Part shown: positions 31,431 through 43,086 of the stretch, one piece after another
Layout: every line of letters begins with the position of its first letter
Numbering within the stretch: the first letter of the stretch is position 1
NCBI RefSeq assembly: GCF_000003855.2
Contig: NW_003101682.1
Coordinates: 7,881,551 to 7,945,550 of the forward strand
Direction of reading: 5' to 3'
Origin: Blastomyces gilchristii SLH14081
Taxonomy: Eukaryota; Ascomycota; Eurotiomycetes; Onygenales; Ajellomycetaceae
DNA length: 64,000 nucleotides
Made by a program: the position numbers and the translations under genes
The notes under the pieces: model-generated
What the model was told of the DNA's origin: nothing
What the model saw: the letters and a program-made list of their open reading frames with translations, nothing else
Databases searched by the model: none

Positions 31431-34341
31431 CAAAATAGAGTAAAAAAGAAAGTCACGAGTGAAGGAAAAGAGAGTATTGACCGCAAACCGAGTGTCCAAG
31501 AAAAAAAAAAGAAAAAAGAAAAAAGAAAAAAGAAAAAAAAAGCAAGAAAAGAAAGAAATCCCCCGTTTCAAAAGAGAACAATTGAACCTTGGAACCTCAT
31601 GTCGGGGATGGTGTTTTCGAAGCAGAGGACTGGCACAAAAGCCCTGGCTCAAAGCTCAGATGGAAGCAAAGAAAGGGTCTGTCAAAGGTCCCTGATTGGC
31701 GAATTGAAAGTTGGCCGATTGATTCCGGGGGTCAAATCAGTGGGGAATAGGCCGACATCTCTTTTTTTTGTCAAGCTGAACCATCGATTGGCGCGTCGAG
31801 CACAGAGTACGAGGCTTAGAAGTCATCTCAGGGGGATTTTCTGGACAGGGACCCCCAGAATTACCGGTCCAACCAGCCTGCTGGGGGGGCGTGCCATTTT
31901 TCACGCCTAAAAAAGGTGAAAGCGGTCCACACCAGCGTGACAACTTCAAGACATAAGCCCAGCAGTAGGTGGGGCCTAGGAACGGGCCAGGAACGGCGTC
32001 AACGGTTGCATCCTCAGGCTGTTTCCTTGTGAAAGCGGCTTGGCATGGGCTGACTTCCATTGATCAGTGCTCATTGCTCAATGTTCAATGCTCAGTCTGT
32101 TTTCGCGGCTGGTGGCTCCACTGTTTGGGATCAATCCTCAAGAAGGATGCATCTGTACGGAGTATGTCCTCCCCATTGGCCAATTGGCAGAGCCCAGACG
32201 TTGAAGAAGATCTGCTGGTCTCCTTTTTGTTCTCCTCATATTTACTCTATTATTTCGCGTCCATTCCCGTGGTTTTCGCTAAATTCTGTATCTTGGACAT
32301 TTTATCATTGAGCTTGTGCATTCATTCTTCGTATTTGTACTCCGTAGGTGATCCTGAATAAGCTAATAAAGGTGAACCGCGTTATTGAGAAGGGTGATGA
32401 CCTTCAGGCCACCCGATTTGCTGGGCTGGAGAAGTTAGCTTTGCGGAAGAAAATTTATCACAAACCAGTCTCAACACTAAAAGTGACGCTAGAGAACTCC
32501 AAAAAGGGCTAGAATAAAATCTCAAAAGATAGGGGTGATGTTGGATGTTGATGGTAGGTATGCAGGTGGGTGCAGAGTGTTTAACATAGATGGCGGCAGC
32601 CAGGTTGTGTTGGAGCTGTCGGGAACGAGAGGATTCTGTTGGTGAGAGAGAGGTTGAGGTTAAGCCCTGGTGTGCCCGATTTCCTAATCGAGCAATGTTG
32701 GATATACCTAGGTAGATCGCGGAATTTCCCCTTGACGACATTCGCACGCTACCTTTACCCCAGCATGGCGGAGTTTGTTAATGTGTGATGTCTCACGACC
32801 ATACGGAGTAATCGCTTCTTAGGCCTTGCTCCGTACTTCGTACACGACAGGAAGATCCTTGCATCCTGTTGGGTTGTACAGAGTCGCTTCCATCCCGACT
32901 TCCACGCGTTTCCCCATATGCTTCGGTGCATCGCGTCACTTCGTCTATTTCTTGTACTTCGTAGGGCGAATAGTCATGCGCGATCCCTGTGACTATCAAC
33001 ATAGAAGCTCTTTTATGCATGCGCCTCCCTCCCCCTGACCTTTTCGGACATACCCTGATCCTTGCAACGATCCCTGATCATAAAACTTTGACGGCGACAA
33101 GAAGGGGAGACAACCCGCGCGACGCGCATCAGAAGCAGGAATCCCAATGCCCGATTGATTGAATGAATTCCTCAGCAGACACCCCGGCCACTGTCAGAAG
33201 AAGGCCCACGGATGCCCTCTCGGACCGCCTTCTCATCGGGATCCAGCGGGGAGGGGCTCATGTCGACAATCAGCGATGTCAAGCCAGCGGGATACCGCAG
33301 CTCCATTATTCCCATCCATGATTCATGAAGTCCCCAATTGCGGAAGCCATTAGCAAATGGGAATGGGAAGCGCATTCGCGCATGATCTTTACATTGCTAA
33401 TGACCCCTGCCCGGCTTTGCGTCTTTGTTTTTAACTTATATTTAGGGTGGACAAGGATCCCATGTGCTGTGCAAGGTGATTGATCAAATAATTATTTTTG
33501 TATCTATTTCCACAATCTCAATCTGGACTGAACAGTGACTGCCTTGTGTTTCTGTTCATTTATTTATGTTTAGCTCCCATTGGATTCCTCCATAGCTAGT
33601 GCCCCGGACCGAATACACAATCTCTTGGATAAAAGAGTACATCACCTAGCCATTCCTGCAGGCGCGTCAACAATCCAATGCATCATTGCAAAGAGAGTTG
33701 GGTTTATCCATTGCAAACTGGGACGCATGTATCACTAAGTAAGCCTGAATCATTAAACCCTACTTCAAGGCTAATGAGACCTCAAGTGCCGACAGAAGTG
33801 TTTGCCAGTTATGGGAGAATTATGGATAATGATACCTGTAATTTGGAAGAGGTGCTTAGGACAGGACCTCTGGGAATGAGTCCCATTGAAAAGATGAACG
33901 TACTAACGGTGCCATTACCATGCGCCATTTGTATCTCAATTGGAAATTTTACACGCGATGCCTGTGAACATTTGACAAAAGGAGTTCCATGCTTGGGAGA
34001 TCAAAGCGCGATCAATCCATGAGAATGAGGAAGCTAGGAGTCTCATTCTCCGTCCCTTGACTGACTGGCTTAGCGAAAAATGACAAGAGCTTTTCGAAGC
34101 CCCAAGCACGAGGACTAGAGCTATAAGATTATTTCGGCTGGAAATAATTATTCTTTTCCTCTTTCTTCACGTTCGCTCCATCTACTCCTTACAAATCCGG
34201 GGTTGCAACGCCTTCCAAGTTTCGGTTAACCTCTCACCCTATAATTGGAAGAAGGAAAGAAAAATTGCAACAAATCGCAACAGTCACTTAAAACAAGGCA
34301 GCAGAACAAGAAGACGGGGTAAACTCCCAAAGATTCAGAAT
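31242..34341. other. Long gene-free region with simple repeats and TACGGAGTA motifs
   Basis: 3.1 kb upstream of the 781-residue gene. Contents: a T29 run and a GAAAAAA microsatellite (listed separately), four 7-bp tandem units TGYTCAN at 32068-32095, and three exact copies of the 9-mer TACGGAGTA or its complement at 32156, 32338 and 32802, plus variants near 32830 and 32955. The longest frame (33678-34022, 114 codons) has no family signal. This may be a long promoter or UTR, or hold a non-coding RNA. Confidence 0.45.
31398..31540. repeat. T29 homopolymer and GAAAAAA microsatellite
   Basis: A 29-nt run of T at 31398-31426 is followed by A-rich DNA and, at about 31500-31540, four 7-bp GAAAAAA units bracketed by A runs. 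On the coding strand of the downstream 781-residue gene these are a poly-A tract and a pyrimidine tract in the 5' region, about 160-300 bp before the ATG. Poly(dA:dT) tracts of this kind exclude nucleosomes in fungal promoters (known); a role here is inferred. Confidence 0.75.
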
Positions 34342-34775
34342 CTAATTCCCCCCACTATCACCACCCCAGTCGTTATCTAGTCGTCTGGAAACATCGTTTG
34401 TCTCTATGGTGCCGGCATAGCTGCGGTCAAACGCCTTAGAGCCCGGACTGAAGAGTGCTTCATTAATGGCCATATGGACCTTGTCCAGCGCATTGGTGCT
34501 GCCAGGGCACAGCGGATTGCGTACCCCGTATGGATCCGTGTCGGTGATGGTGATGTTCGGAATCCGGTATTTTGTCCAAGGGGGAATGGAGCTATTTTGG
34601 CCAATGGCGGGGGAGCGGACGTAGCCGGATGTACGGGCTGATAGGGATCGGGAAGCATAAGGATCTCGCGGATGGGTCATTTGGGAGACTGTGGACGGCC
34701 ATGAACTCCAATATGGGTCATAGGAAAAGCCATGTTGTTGTGGAGCTCTGCTCGTAAACTGGTTGTGGTTGTTGC

Positions 34776-34824
<49 letters not shown>

Positions 34825-35773
34825 GCTGCTGCTGTTGTTGCTGTCGGCGTTGGTGAAGGCTGAAATGTACCTGGGTGTCATGTCCTGAAGGGTCGTGGTA
34901 AGAACCGGAGGAGCAAGCGTCATGCTCATGTTAGTGGTGGTGTACCTGTGGCTGTATGGGATTTGTTTACACGCGTCTATTGAGGGTATGCTGTCCAATG
35001 CTATCAGTTCTTCGTTTGGAACTGTATTGTTCGAGCCATGAGTTTCAGCATGGTTTGTATCGTTAGAAGTCGGCTCATCCTTGATTCCCGCGGGACATGA
35101 GACGCTCCTTTGCTTCTGCCTCTTGTTGGCTTCCCTATCTTGAGCTGCTTTCCGTTTGGTGGCCAATGGAATATCGTCATCTGTATCTCCATCGTCTGCT
35201 TCATGTTGACCACTGGAGAAACTCCGCCTTATCCCTTGCTGATCATAGATCATCGGATAGGATTCCATCCCCATTTCTGTATTCGCCTTTATTGGTTTAT
35301 CTATTGGATAACCCGAATTCTGCATCTGGTTTTCTTTCTTAACAATGCTCCCTTTCGATTTCCTCTGACAAGGTTTGCCCTGTTGTTTCGACTTCCCAAC
35401 GATGCCAATATATTGACAGGGCCTTTCAGTGGACATGATGGAATTGGTTGTACCAGTTTCGATTGCTTTCTTGAGACGGGAAAAGCGCATGCGAGCAGCA
35501 GGAGGGTTCAGGCTGGTCGCCTCTCCCACGGCGTTGAAATCGATCTGTACCATGCATTCTCCTATTAATAACCAACCTATATAAGAAAGCAATTTTTCTA
35601 AGCATAGTAGATGGGAAAAGGGAAATTCGAAATTCGAAATGTTGCCATCGCCCAGGAATGCCACAGGGGATACATAGGGAGAGAAAACGGAGACTCACCG
35701 TCTTGTAGTCAGACTTTTGAAGACAGGTATATAAGAACCAGAGGTTCACATCGGCCTGGGTTTTGGAAGGCAT
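34342..35773 (-). CDS. Myb-like DNA-binding regulator with poly-Asn tract
   Basis: Two exons, 35773-35699 and 35544-34342, with a 154-bp intron (GTGAGT..CAG), encode 425 residues. Splicing joins NLWFLYTCLQKSDYKT to IDFNAVGEATSLNPPAARMR, giving an N-terminal Myb-like helix-turn-helix (about residues 9-55) of the small fungal family with Trp, Phe and Leu core positions and basic helix 3 (RFSRLKKAIE). The rest is disordered: a basic nuclear-localisation-type patch (ATKRKAAQDREANKRQKQR), a run of about 20 Asn near 290, and a Ser/Pro/Tyr-rich C-terminus. The domain suggests a sequence-specific nuclear protein; targets are unknown. The unspliced downstream frame has its own upstream extension, but without exon 1 the Myb fold would lack its first helix, so the spliced form is preferred. 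Confidence 0.85.
34762..34845. repeat. (GTT)n trinucleotide microsatellite, codes poly-Asn
   Basis: About 25 near-perfect GTT units on the + strand, interrupted by GCT, read as AAC (Asn) with occasional Ser on the gene strand inside the Myb-like gene. Length polymorphism between strains is likely. Confidence 0.9.
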
Positions 35774-36361
35774 ACCTGAACAATGTCTCTCGTGAGCACA
35801 AGGCTGGTGTGGTGATTCCCAATGGATATCTTACAAAGCCCCTTAATTTGTAGTAGGGGGCTAGCTTAAAATAGAGGTGCTCCAGTAGATATTGATGAAT
35901 CTTGAATTGGTTGAGGAAAACAGAATCGGAGAATGATGAAGATGAAAGAAAGGTGGTATGGGCTGGAGTGAAGGGGAGTGAGGGGCGAAAACGCAAGGAT
36001 GGAAAAGATGGGTATCTACAGAACCGGAGGTGAGTGGACAGAACAAGAACACAGAACGATTAGTGTTAGGTAGTAATTGAGTAACTAGCATAACAAAACA
36101 AGTGCAGCAATGCACTGCAGCTAGCCTGGGTATCTGTATATATCTGAGTTTGTTCCTCTGATCATACACTGTCCTCAGCATTGATGATAAAGAAATACCC
36201 TGTTTTTGTAACAAGATAGGAAAGGGAGTATATAGGGCTTAAATAAATAGTCATTGGCTAGGATATAGCCAGTTGTGAATGTGCATTATGGCAAACACAT
36301 GAAGAATAAACTTGTCCATTGTACAGGGACGAACTGATCGTAAAGTCATTACAAATCCTTT
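35774..36361. promoter_or_regulatory. 5' region of Myb-like gene
   Basis: About 590 bp between the MTR3 stop and the Myb-like start. AT-rich with no gene supported; it must contain the promoter of the Myb-like gene and the MTR3 3' end. Confidence 0.4.
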
Positions 36362-37476
36362 CTATAACTTCATTTCAACATCTTCTGTATCCGGGGCAGA
36401 CAAAGCTAGCTTTTTGCCTGCGTGTATAGCAAAACGCTCCGCTGACTCTCTAACAGCTTCCGCAAGAACGGCCTGTGCTCCCCGCGCCGCGTCAACAGCT
36501 GCATCTATTAGCGCTTCATGACTTGCGGATGGACTCTGCGACCCAGCGGATATATTTGAGGTGTCGCCCTTGAGCCATAGTTCGGTAATCTCGTCGCGGG
36601 ATGGCATGTATCCCACAACACAGGCGGACACAATTACTTGGTGTTCGGACGGGTCCGGATCCAATACTAGCGACTGGCCACGGCCTTTCTTGGACGAGGT
36701 ATTTGCTCTCTCTGAAGTGTCAACGTCCGGGTTCTCCACAAAAGCAGCAATTCCGCCAGTAATAAGATCCATGCAATCTATCCGAGCGTCAGCAATTGCT
36801 GCTGAGGCGACGGTGATGCAACCCGCGAGAACATTCATCAAACCCCAACCATCTATACCTCCCAGTGGGCCGGAGGACAGAACATCGCCCCACCAACGGT
36901 CGTCTTCCCCCTCTAGTACCGTCACTGTGATATCCAGCCCGCTCTTTGGCCATCTTTCCCCTATTATAACTCCCCTCAAAGCAGTTTCGAGGTGTACGCC
37001 AAGATCCCTCTCATTGACATCCCGGATATAACCCCTCCTTCGTCGGGATGCAAATGGTGCGAATTTCACATGTGTGGAGAGGAGGAGGTTGGGGGAGAAT
37101 GGTGCTGAGCGGGGGAGAGGCTTTGGTCCATGGACAGAACAAGTGAGTTTTAGAGAGGAGGATGGGGGAATGAGCGTTTTCGATTTCGACCGGTGGAGGA
37201 TTGCGGAGGGCTGAAATTCAAGGTATGCGGACCCAGAAGCGGATGGGATCAGACCCGTCTTTAAAACTATTTGTGCGAAAATAATTAGCTCATATCCATC
37301 AGCTTCATGACGTTTGTAATAAACTTACATATTTTTCTCAGTTCGTCTGGTTTTCTAGTACGTATGGGGCGCTCGAGAGCGACTGAACGTTGGCCGTCGG
37401 AGGAAAGTAACGATGACGCAAACACTGGTGGTCGTGTGCTCCCAGGAGGTCCATTTATTCGTCTCTTATCAGCCAT
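36362..37476 (-). CDS. MTR3: Exosome core subunit MTR3 (RNase PH-like)
   Basis: Two exons, 37476-37329 and 37266-36362, with a 62-bp intron (GTAAGT..TAG), give 350 residues. Mtr3 is one of six RNase PH-fold subunits of the RNA exosome ring, catalytically inactive in eukaryotes, acting in nuclear and cytosolic 3'-5' RNA decay and rRNA processing. The N-terminus MADKRRINGPPGSTRPPVFA is the family form. Exon 2 begins with LKTGLIPSASGSAYLEF, the conserved first strand of the fold, and continues with VKFAPFASRRRRGYIRDVNE, the LETALRGVIIGERWPKSGLD helix and the GWGLMNVLAGCITVASAAIA core helix. The last 60 residues form the Ala-rich C-terminal helix. The intron position in codon phase 1 is unambiguous because the exon-2 frame lacks an initiator before the conserved strand. 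Confidence 0.93.
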
Positions 37477-39758
37477 GATAAATCTCCCAGTCAATCAAAG
37501 CAAGTATGAAAAGATTAAAATCCAATCTAGTGGGAACAATGGAAGCTATTTCTTCTGGCCTTCCTCTTCATCGTCGGCTTTGAAATTCAAAATATCAAAT
37601 GTAGGTGTTTGCACTGTTTGACAGTCTGACGGAGCAATATTTAACCGACGCCGCTTAGCTCCGCACTCTGAGTTATTGATTTTTCTTCGTCTCCCCATCC
37701 TTTCTTCTCTTTTTCCCTTGCACCTTTCAGAAATTCCACACCAGCATCACTATTAGCTACTCTGTGCTAGATGAAGCAAAGATGACTATGTGGTGAGAGC
37801 GTAGCCAAGGGATGATATTGTTATTTCGTATAGTAAGTCTCTGTCCCATTTCCAATTTGTTCCATCCAACATCTACAGGAGGAAAACCTTCCAAAACTTT
37901 GTTCGGAGATTCTTCCGTGAGCCATATGAACAACATGCACTACCATCTGACACTTCTCTGTACCCATACCACTATTCTTATTGAGTTTCTTTGTGGACTG
38001 CGCTAATAGCATGTCAAGAAATAGGATTCACTTTTGTTGTGTGTTTGAGCATGTCTATCAAGGGGGTAGTTGATTAACCGTCAAGAGCGAAGGGCTGAAA
38101 AAGGTATAAAATATTTCCCCCACCCTTTGATCTAACCTCCACCTTTACTATGATGAGAAACCTTCTATTCAGTTCTGCTTCTGCAAAATCATTGAAGAAA
38201 AAACATTTACCAAAAATAACGATCCTGATCCATATGCCAATCCGTCAAAACTTGTTCTTTGCATGAAATTTTCAAGAATCTAGCTAACAAGCCTTTGGGA
38301 TATTTCAGATAGTCTTCTTTGATCTCATTCCACGGCGAGTGAACTAACATAGCAGTATCTCCCCATCTATCACTCTCAATGTTAGTATCTATCTCCCTTT
38401 GAAAAAAACCCCTTGCATCAGCCCACTCCCAACCAGACCAAAACTTCATGATGACAATAAGTCAATCCATTCCACGAGTCTCCTTACGGAGCACCCTTCT
38501 TTCATGAAGGAAAGGAAAAAGAACGCAGGAAGGAAAGAAGAAGCAGAAGAAGAAAAACGAGCTACTCTTCCGCATCTCCCCACTCTCCCTATACCGGACT
38601 TTTTCCTTTTTCATTTACTTTCCGTTGACGTCTCTCGTATACAACTGGAGCTGTTCGACGGAAATGGGTAAAAAGGAAGAGGAATGATCGGTTGTGGAGC
38701 TTTGTTGGTGTTTTATCGAAGAGGTTTTTTTGGGGGGGCCGGGTGGTAAAAAACCCTTACCCACCATTCTTATTTTTCTTTGGCTTTTCCTCTTGTCCCC
38801 CTCTTTTTTTTTATTTTTCTTTATTGATTTGCTCATCCGATCGTCTCTTGGGGGAACGGCTCGTCTTGGGTCCGTTCTTTTTCCTGAGGATGGTGTCGGG
38901 ATGGGAGAAGGGATGAGTTCATGGCTTTGCTGAATATATCACATCCCCGAAATCCCCTCGTTTTTGCCGCCTGTCATTTTTAGTTCTTCTCAGCTTTTTG
39001 ATCATTGTTACGCCAGTGCTCGGAGATTGATTTGAACTCATTGGTATATCGTCGATAATCAGTAGCTGACTGGGAGGTTCTGGGTTTATACAGGGCGTTG
39101 TGATTCTATTACTAAATAAGCTTCCATATTGTTCATTCTAGTCCGTTTTTGACGCTGAATTATATATTTCATCATAATATCGTATAAATTCGCGTCACCG
39201 TTTCATATCTATGCGTAAACTATGTACTCTGTATATACCAAGCTGATTTTTCGTTCGTAATATGTTCTGCGCTGCGCCTGTATGTGTGTATATACATGCA
39301 TGTGAGATGGCGCATAAGTTTATAAAATGGTTAGAACCAAAGACCCTCGACCACTCTGCCAGAAGAAAACTCCATCCCCCTTTCTAAAAAAAACCAAATA
39401 TAATAACCACACAATCCAGTGGTTTCGTGTTTGCTGGGAAAGCAATGACTGAAAGAAAGTAATAGCGGCGCCGATCAGTAGCCGAAGATGGATAAAAATG
39501 TTGCTTCCGCCCACACAAGTCTAAATAAAGTCACCCCTCTTTCTTCTATTAACTATTTTGTCCTTTAGTGCCCTTAGGCGCTCGTTGTTCTGCTTGGGGC
39601 ATGCAGTAGGACAGATTGACTCCGGTATATCGACGATATAGTATCGTCGCGAAAGAACAGCGTTTTAGTATATATGGTAAGTGAAGACGCAGAGGACAAA
39701 AAATATCCATGAGATTCATCTTCATCGTTATTTATCATTCATTAGGACCAGTAAGGGC
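37477..39758. other. 2.3-kb gene-free region upstream of MTR3
   Basis: Between the MTR3 start and the CHO2 stop. It has a purine-rich stretch at about 38505-38560 and a pyrimidine-rich one at about 38790-38825. One 80-codon ATG frame at 38207-38449 (-) has an unusually protein-like composition and is discussed as a finding. Otherwise I see no gene. Confidence 0.45.
38207..38449 (-). CDS. Possible small ORF or gene fragment (80 aa)
   Basis: ATG-initiated frame starting MKFWSGWEWADARGFF and ending WHMDQDRYFW before TAA. Rich in Trp (7 in 80) and charged residues, with no low complexity, which is unusual for a chance ORF in AT-rich spacer. There is no signal peptide and I recognise no family. 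It may be the remnant of a larger enzyme gene. Confidence 0.25.
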   Translation of the reverse strand: MKFWSGWEWADARGFFQREIDTNIESDRWGDTAMLVHSPWNEIKEDYLKYPKGLLARFLKISCKEQVLTDWHMDQDRYFW

Positions 39759-42700
39759 CTAATCCTCCTCATGTGCCGCCGTTGGTGTCGAGGCTCCGTT
39801 GGAGCGTGACATACTATATGGAGCCTAAATTGGTAGATACTCGTCAGTCCTCTTAGTTGTACGAAAATTTGAACAAGAAGGAATGTGCGACAGCCACCAA
39901 AGGGTTCCTGAAGGTAAGAATACATACCAGAACTTTCTTGGCGTTGCATATCCGCCATGCCAAGTTTCGGATATTTCCATCGGCCCGGACAACTTCAGGG
40001 GCAAATTCGATACCGAACCTGAATCGTACGTTAGTATTGACGTTGAGCTGCTCAGCCGGAATTCCCCAACTATTAGATCTCTTACATGTGATGAACGGCA
40101 AAGACCACCCTCTTTGAGTACTTCCCATCCCTGTCAACTAGGCAACCATAATGTTCTTCGACAGTCTGCGGAGCGATTTCTGGGTCTCTGTCGAAACAAT
40201 TTTGGACAACAGGGAGGAGAGCTGCTTCGACAGCAGCCCTGACAAGCCCGTAGTTATCGACTTCAATGTCATCCTCGTCGAATCTTCCGATGCAGATTTC
40301 AAAAGGGCGTGATACAGCCATGACATTATGCTTGCCGTTGTGATGGTATCTAAATTCGAAGACACCTTGAGTCCACCATAGTTTATCGCCCGAGAAAACC
40401 ATTTCTCCAGATGCAACATCTCTCGGTTCACCATCATCACGAGAGCTTTTCAAAACAATGTCACTCGAGATCAGCCCTTGCTCGCATGTCTCAGAATCGA
40501 AAGAAGCTTGATTGGTGGCGATCCATCGGCCCTGAGAAGATACTCGTGTGACTTCCCGCGAGGTATTATCGGTAACCATGTAGAGACCAACCCAATCCTT
40601 CTTGCTGTGGTTCAATGGCGCGGTCCATTTGACTTTAATCGGAGCACCGTATTCGAACATGAGGTTTTCCTGCTCGCCCCTCCTGTATGGCATAGATCGT
40701 GCTCTTTCGCCTTCCTTATCACTGGCTCTTTCAAATTGTGCTGGCCGAGAAGGTTGGGTTCCTTCTAATGTAATAGAATAGTCTTTCAGATCATAACCAG
40801 CCAGGTCCGGTTCAAGGCGAGAAATAGTGACTCGTGCCGGGTACTTCTGAAACAAGGCAGAAGTATCTTTCACGAAAGTCTGAACACCAGCGGCAAGTTT
40901 AGGCCGGGCAGCTTCTATGAACTCTTCAATAAATTCAAATGAGTCATCGAGTATTTTGTCCACACTGCCATGAATTTGCTTAAGAGAGGGAGGCAATGAA
41001 CGCTTCAGACTCCTAACGAGACCCGCATCTCGTCGTAGGCTCTGCCCATAGAGTTTTTGCATATGGGGGCGCTCGACCAGTTGGATGAATGCAAGAGTTA
41101 ATGTATGGCTTAGTAGTGCAAGGAAAACGACGGATTTGGTACTAGTGATCAAAACTGCACCCCATACGCCTGCTAAACCAAGGACGCGCTCCGGATTATT
41201 CAAGAACCGGTAAATTCCACTATAGGTAAGTTTGGGGAACTCATCGAAGAAGAAATCTCCAAAAAACCATCCAAACTCGCCAAGGGATTCGTAAATGCTA
41301 GTAGATGTCCAAATTTGGAGGGCGATCAAGCTTGCCCCTAGGATATGCCTTAAGAGAACAAGTCCGTACCGCCAGTCCTGTGGAAAGGAGTACATCTTCC
41401 AGGCAGCAGCGATGAAGCTCGCATATGTCATGGTCATGCTCAAATGATATGTGCCTTTCCATTGTCGCCAAGCTTCATGGTTGCTTTCTCCATACTTCAC
41501 GAAGTGTCTTGTCCACATTTTGCAGTTTGATTGGCGATTGAGTATGTAACCAATACCCACGGAATACCAGATCCTCCATAGGGCAGCGTTAAGGACGAAG
41601 CAAAATTGATACACAGGAGTCGATGGAGTCAGAGTTGTGAGGGCAAAGAAGAGCACCTGGGCTAAGAGCACGGATTGGTCCGTACTCCGATACAGGTCGA
41701 TATTGTGAAGCCCTAAAAGGCTATGCATCGACGAAGGTTGCAAGGGAGGGATGACTGGTGCCGAGCTAAGGGTGTCGCTGACGACTGAACCTTCATGCGA
41801 GTTTTCGTCCTCTTGTGGCTTCGTATCTGTGTCGGCAACTCTCTTTCGAGGCGGGGGAGCATTGTATGTTTTCTCGATATGGGGATTTTCGACTAGAACG
41901 AGGAACGCAAACTGAGCGGCATGTGCCAGGATGGAAATAAAGAGGATTTTATAACTAGCTGCCATCAAGGAGATACCGTAATATCCCGCGTAGCCAACCG
42001 AATACATAGGATGGGGGGCCATTTCAAAAACACCGTCGAAAGTGAGATCCTGATCGATGAGATAAAAGAAATCTCCCCAGTACCATGCAAAGTCCTTGAC
42101 TACCCGATGAGCGTCCAACTTGACCCAGAGATTAAAGAGCACCAAGCTCATCCCTGTAATCCATCTCAAAGCCAGCATGATGAAACTTTCTCCAGTAGGG
42201 CGACCACCGCAGGCGATTGCGAACAGGCAGTATGAAGTAAAGTCACACATCAGAATCAGGTCGACAACACGTCTAAATACAAGCCAGGTGTTATATTCTG
42301 TGGGGGCTTCCTCGAAAGAGTACTGTTCCGATATTTTTGTTTCCAATTCCCACTTGAGCAACTTGTACAAGGTCGGATGGGGGTTTTGGCCGGTGGATGG
42401 GTTCACGAAGATGTTTGACTTTTTCGCCCAACAGACCAATGTCCGGCCGTTTGATTGCATGTGTAGGAGCCATCCTATCCCGATATTGTAAGAAGCACGC
42501 CAGAACAGGAATATCACGGCAAAAGCTGCGACCCGGAACGAGGAGGGAAGAAACCATAGGAGAAGGATATGGCAGCCGAGAATAGCGAGAACGAAGATAT
42601 CGGATATGTTCTTTGGTTCTGAAGGGGAAAGTAGCTGCGATACCATATCACGGGTGGGAGGCACGGTGAAGACTGTAGTTTGATGTCATTTAGCATTAGC

Positions 42701-43086
42701 AAGCCATATATGGTTCGTTTTTGCCGTGAAATAGCTCCAAGATTTTTTATTTGTCCGGGGCAGATCAATGTGAAATGTCACTAGCCACATCGCAGGGGCT
42801 CTAAAGGCTCAGGCACAGTCTATTTCCGTGGTATTTATGGAATATCTTCCACTTGGTCATAATCATTCAGCGAGACTTGGAAGCGAGGGAGCTTACCTGT
42901 GCCATCTGGGGTTCTGCCAAAAGTCTTCTTCTCTGTATCCGCCTCCCCTTCTTCAACCTGTAGCTTGTCCTCTAGAGACTGTGAAGCCACATCCCTGTCA
43001 GCGGCAGATTTTGATGCTTGCAAATTCCGTTCACGAAGCCCGTTCGAACGGGATTCAAGTCCTGACGAGGTCGCCTGTTCACTCAT
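39759..43086 (-). CDS. CHO2: Phosphatidylethanolamine N-methyltransferase CHO2
   Basis: Four exons: 43086-42897, 42672-40086, 40018-39928 and 39824-39759, with introns of 224, 67 and 104 bp, encode 977 residues (the fungal CHO2 range). The enzyme catalyses the first SAM-dependent methylation of phosphatidylethanolamine in the ER membrane on the way to phosphatidylcholine. Exon 1 is a soluble acidic leader ([16 protein letters not shown]...). Two similar membrane methyltransferase halves follow, about residues 80-280 and 355-560, each with several hydrophobic helices and a matching motif: [20 protein letters not shown] in the first and [20 protein letters not shown] in the second. The soluble C-terminal domain (about 640-977) contains [20 protein letters not shown]. 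The last two small exons restore [15 protein letters not shown] and the tail [20 protein letters not shown]. The main frame alone would lose the last 50 residues. Confidence 0.95.

Noticed and set aside
33678..34022. 114-codon ATG frame in the 31-34 kb spacer
   Set aside because: No domain, and mixed composition including Cys and His scattered without pattern. Length alone is not sufficient in 64 kb of six frames.
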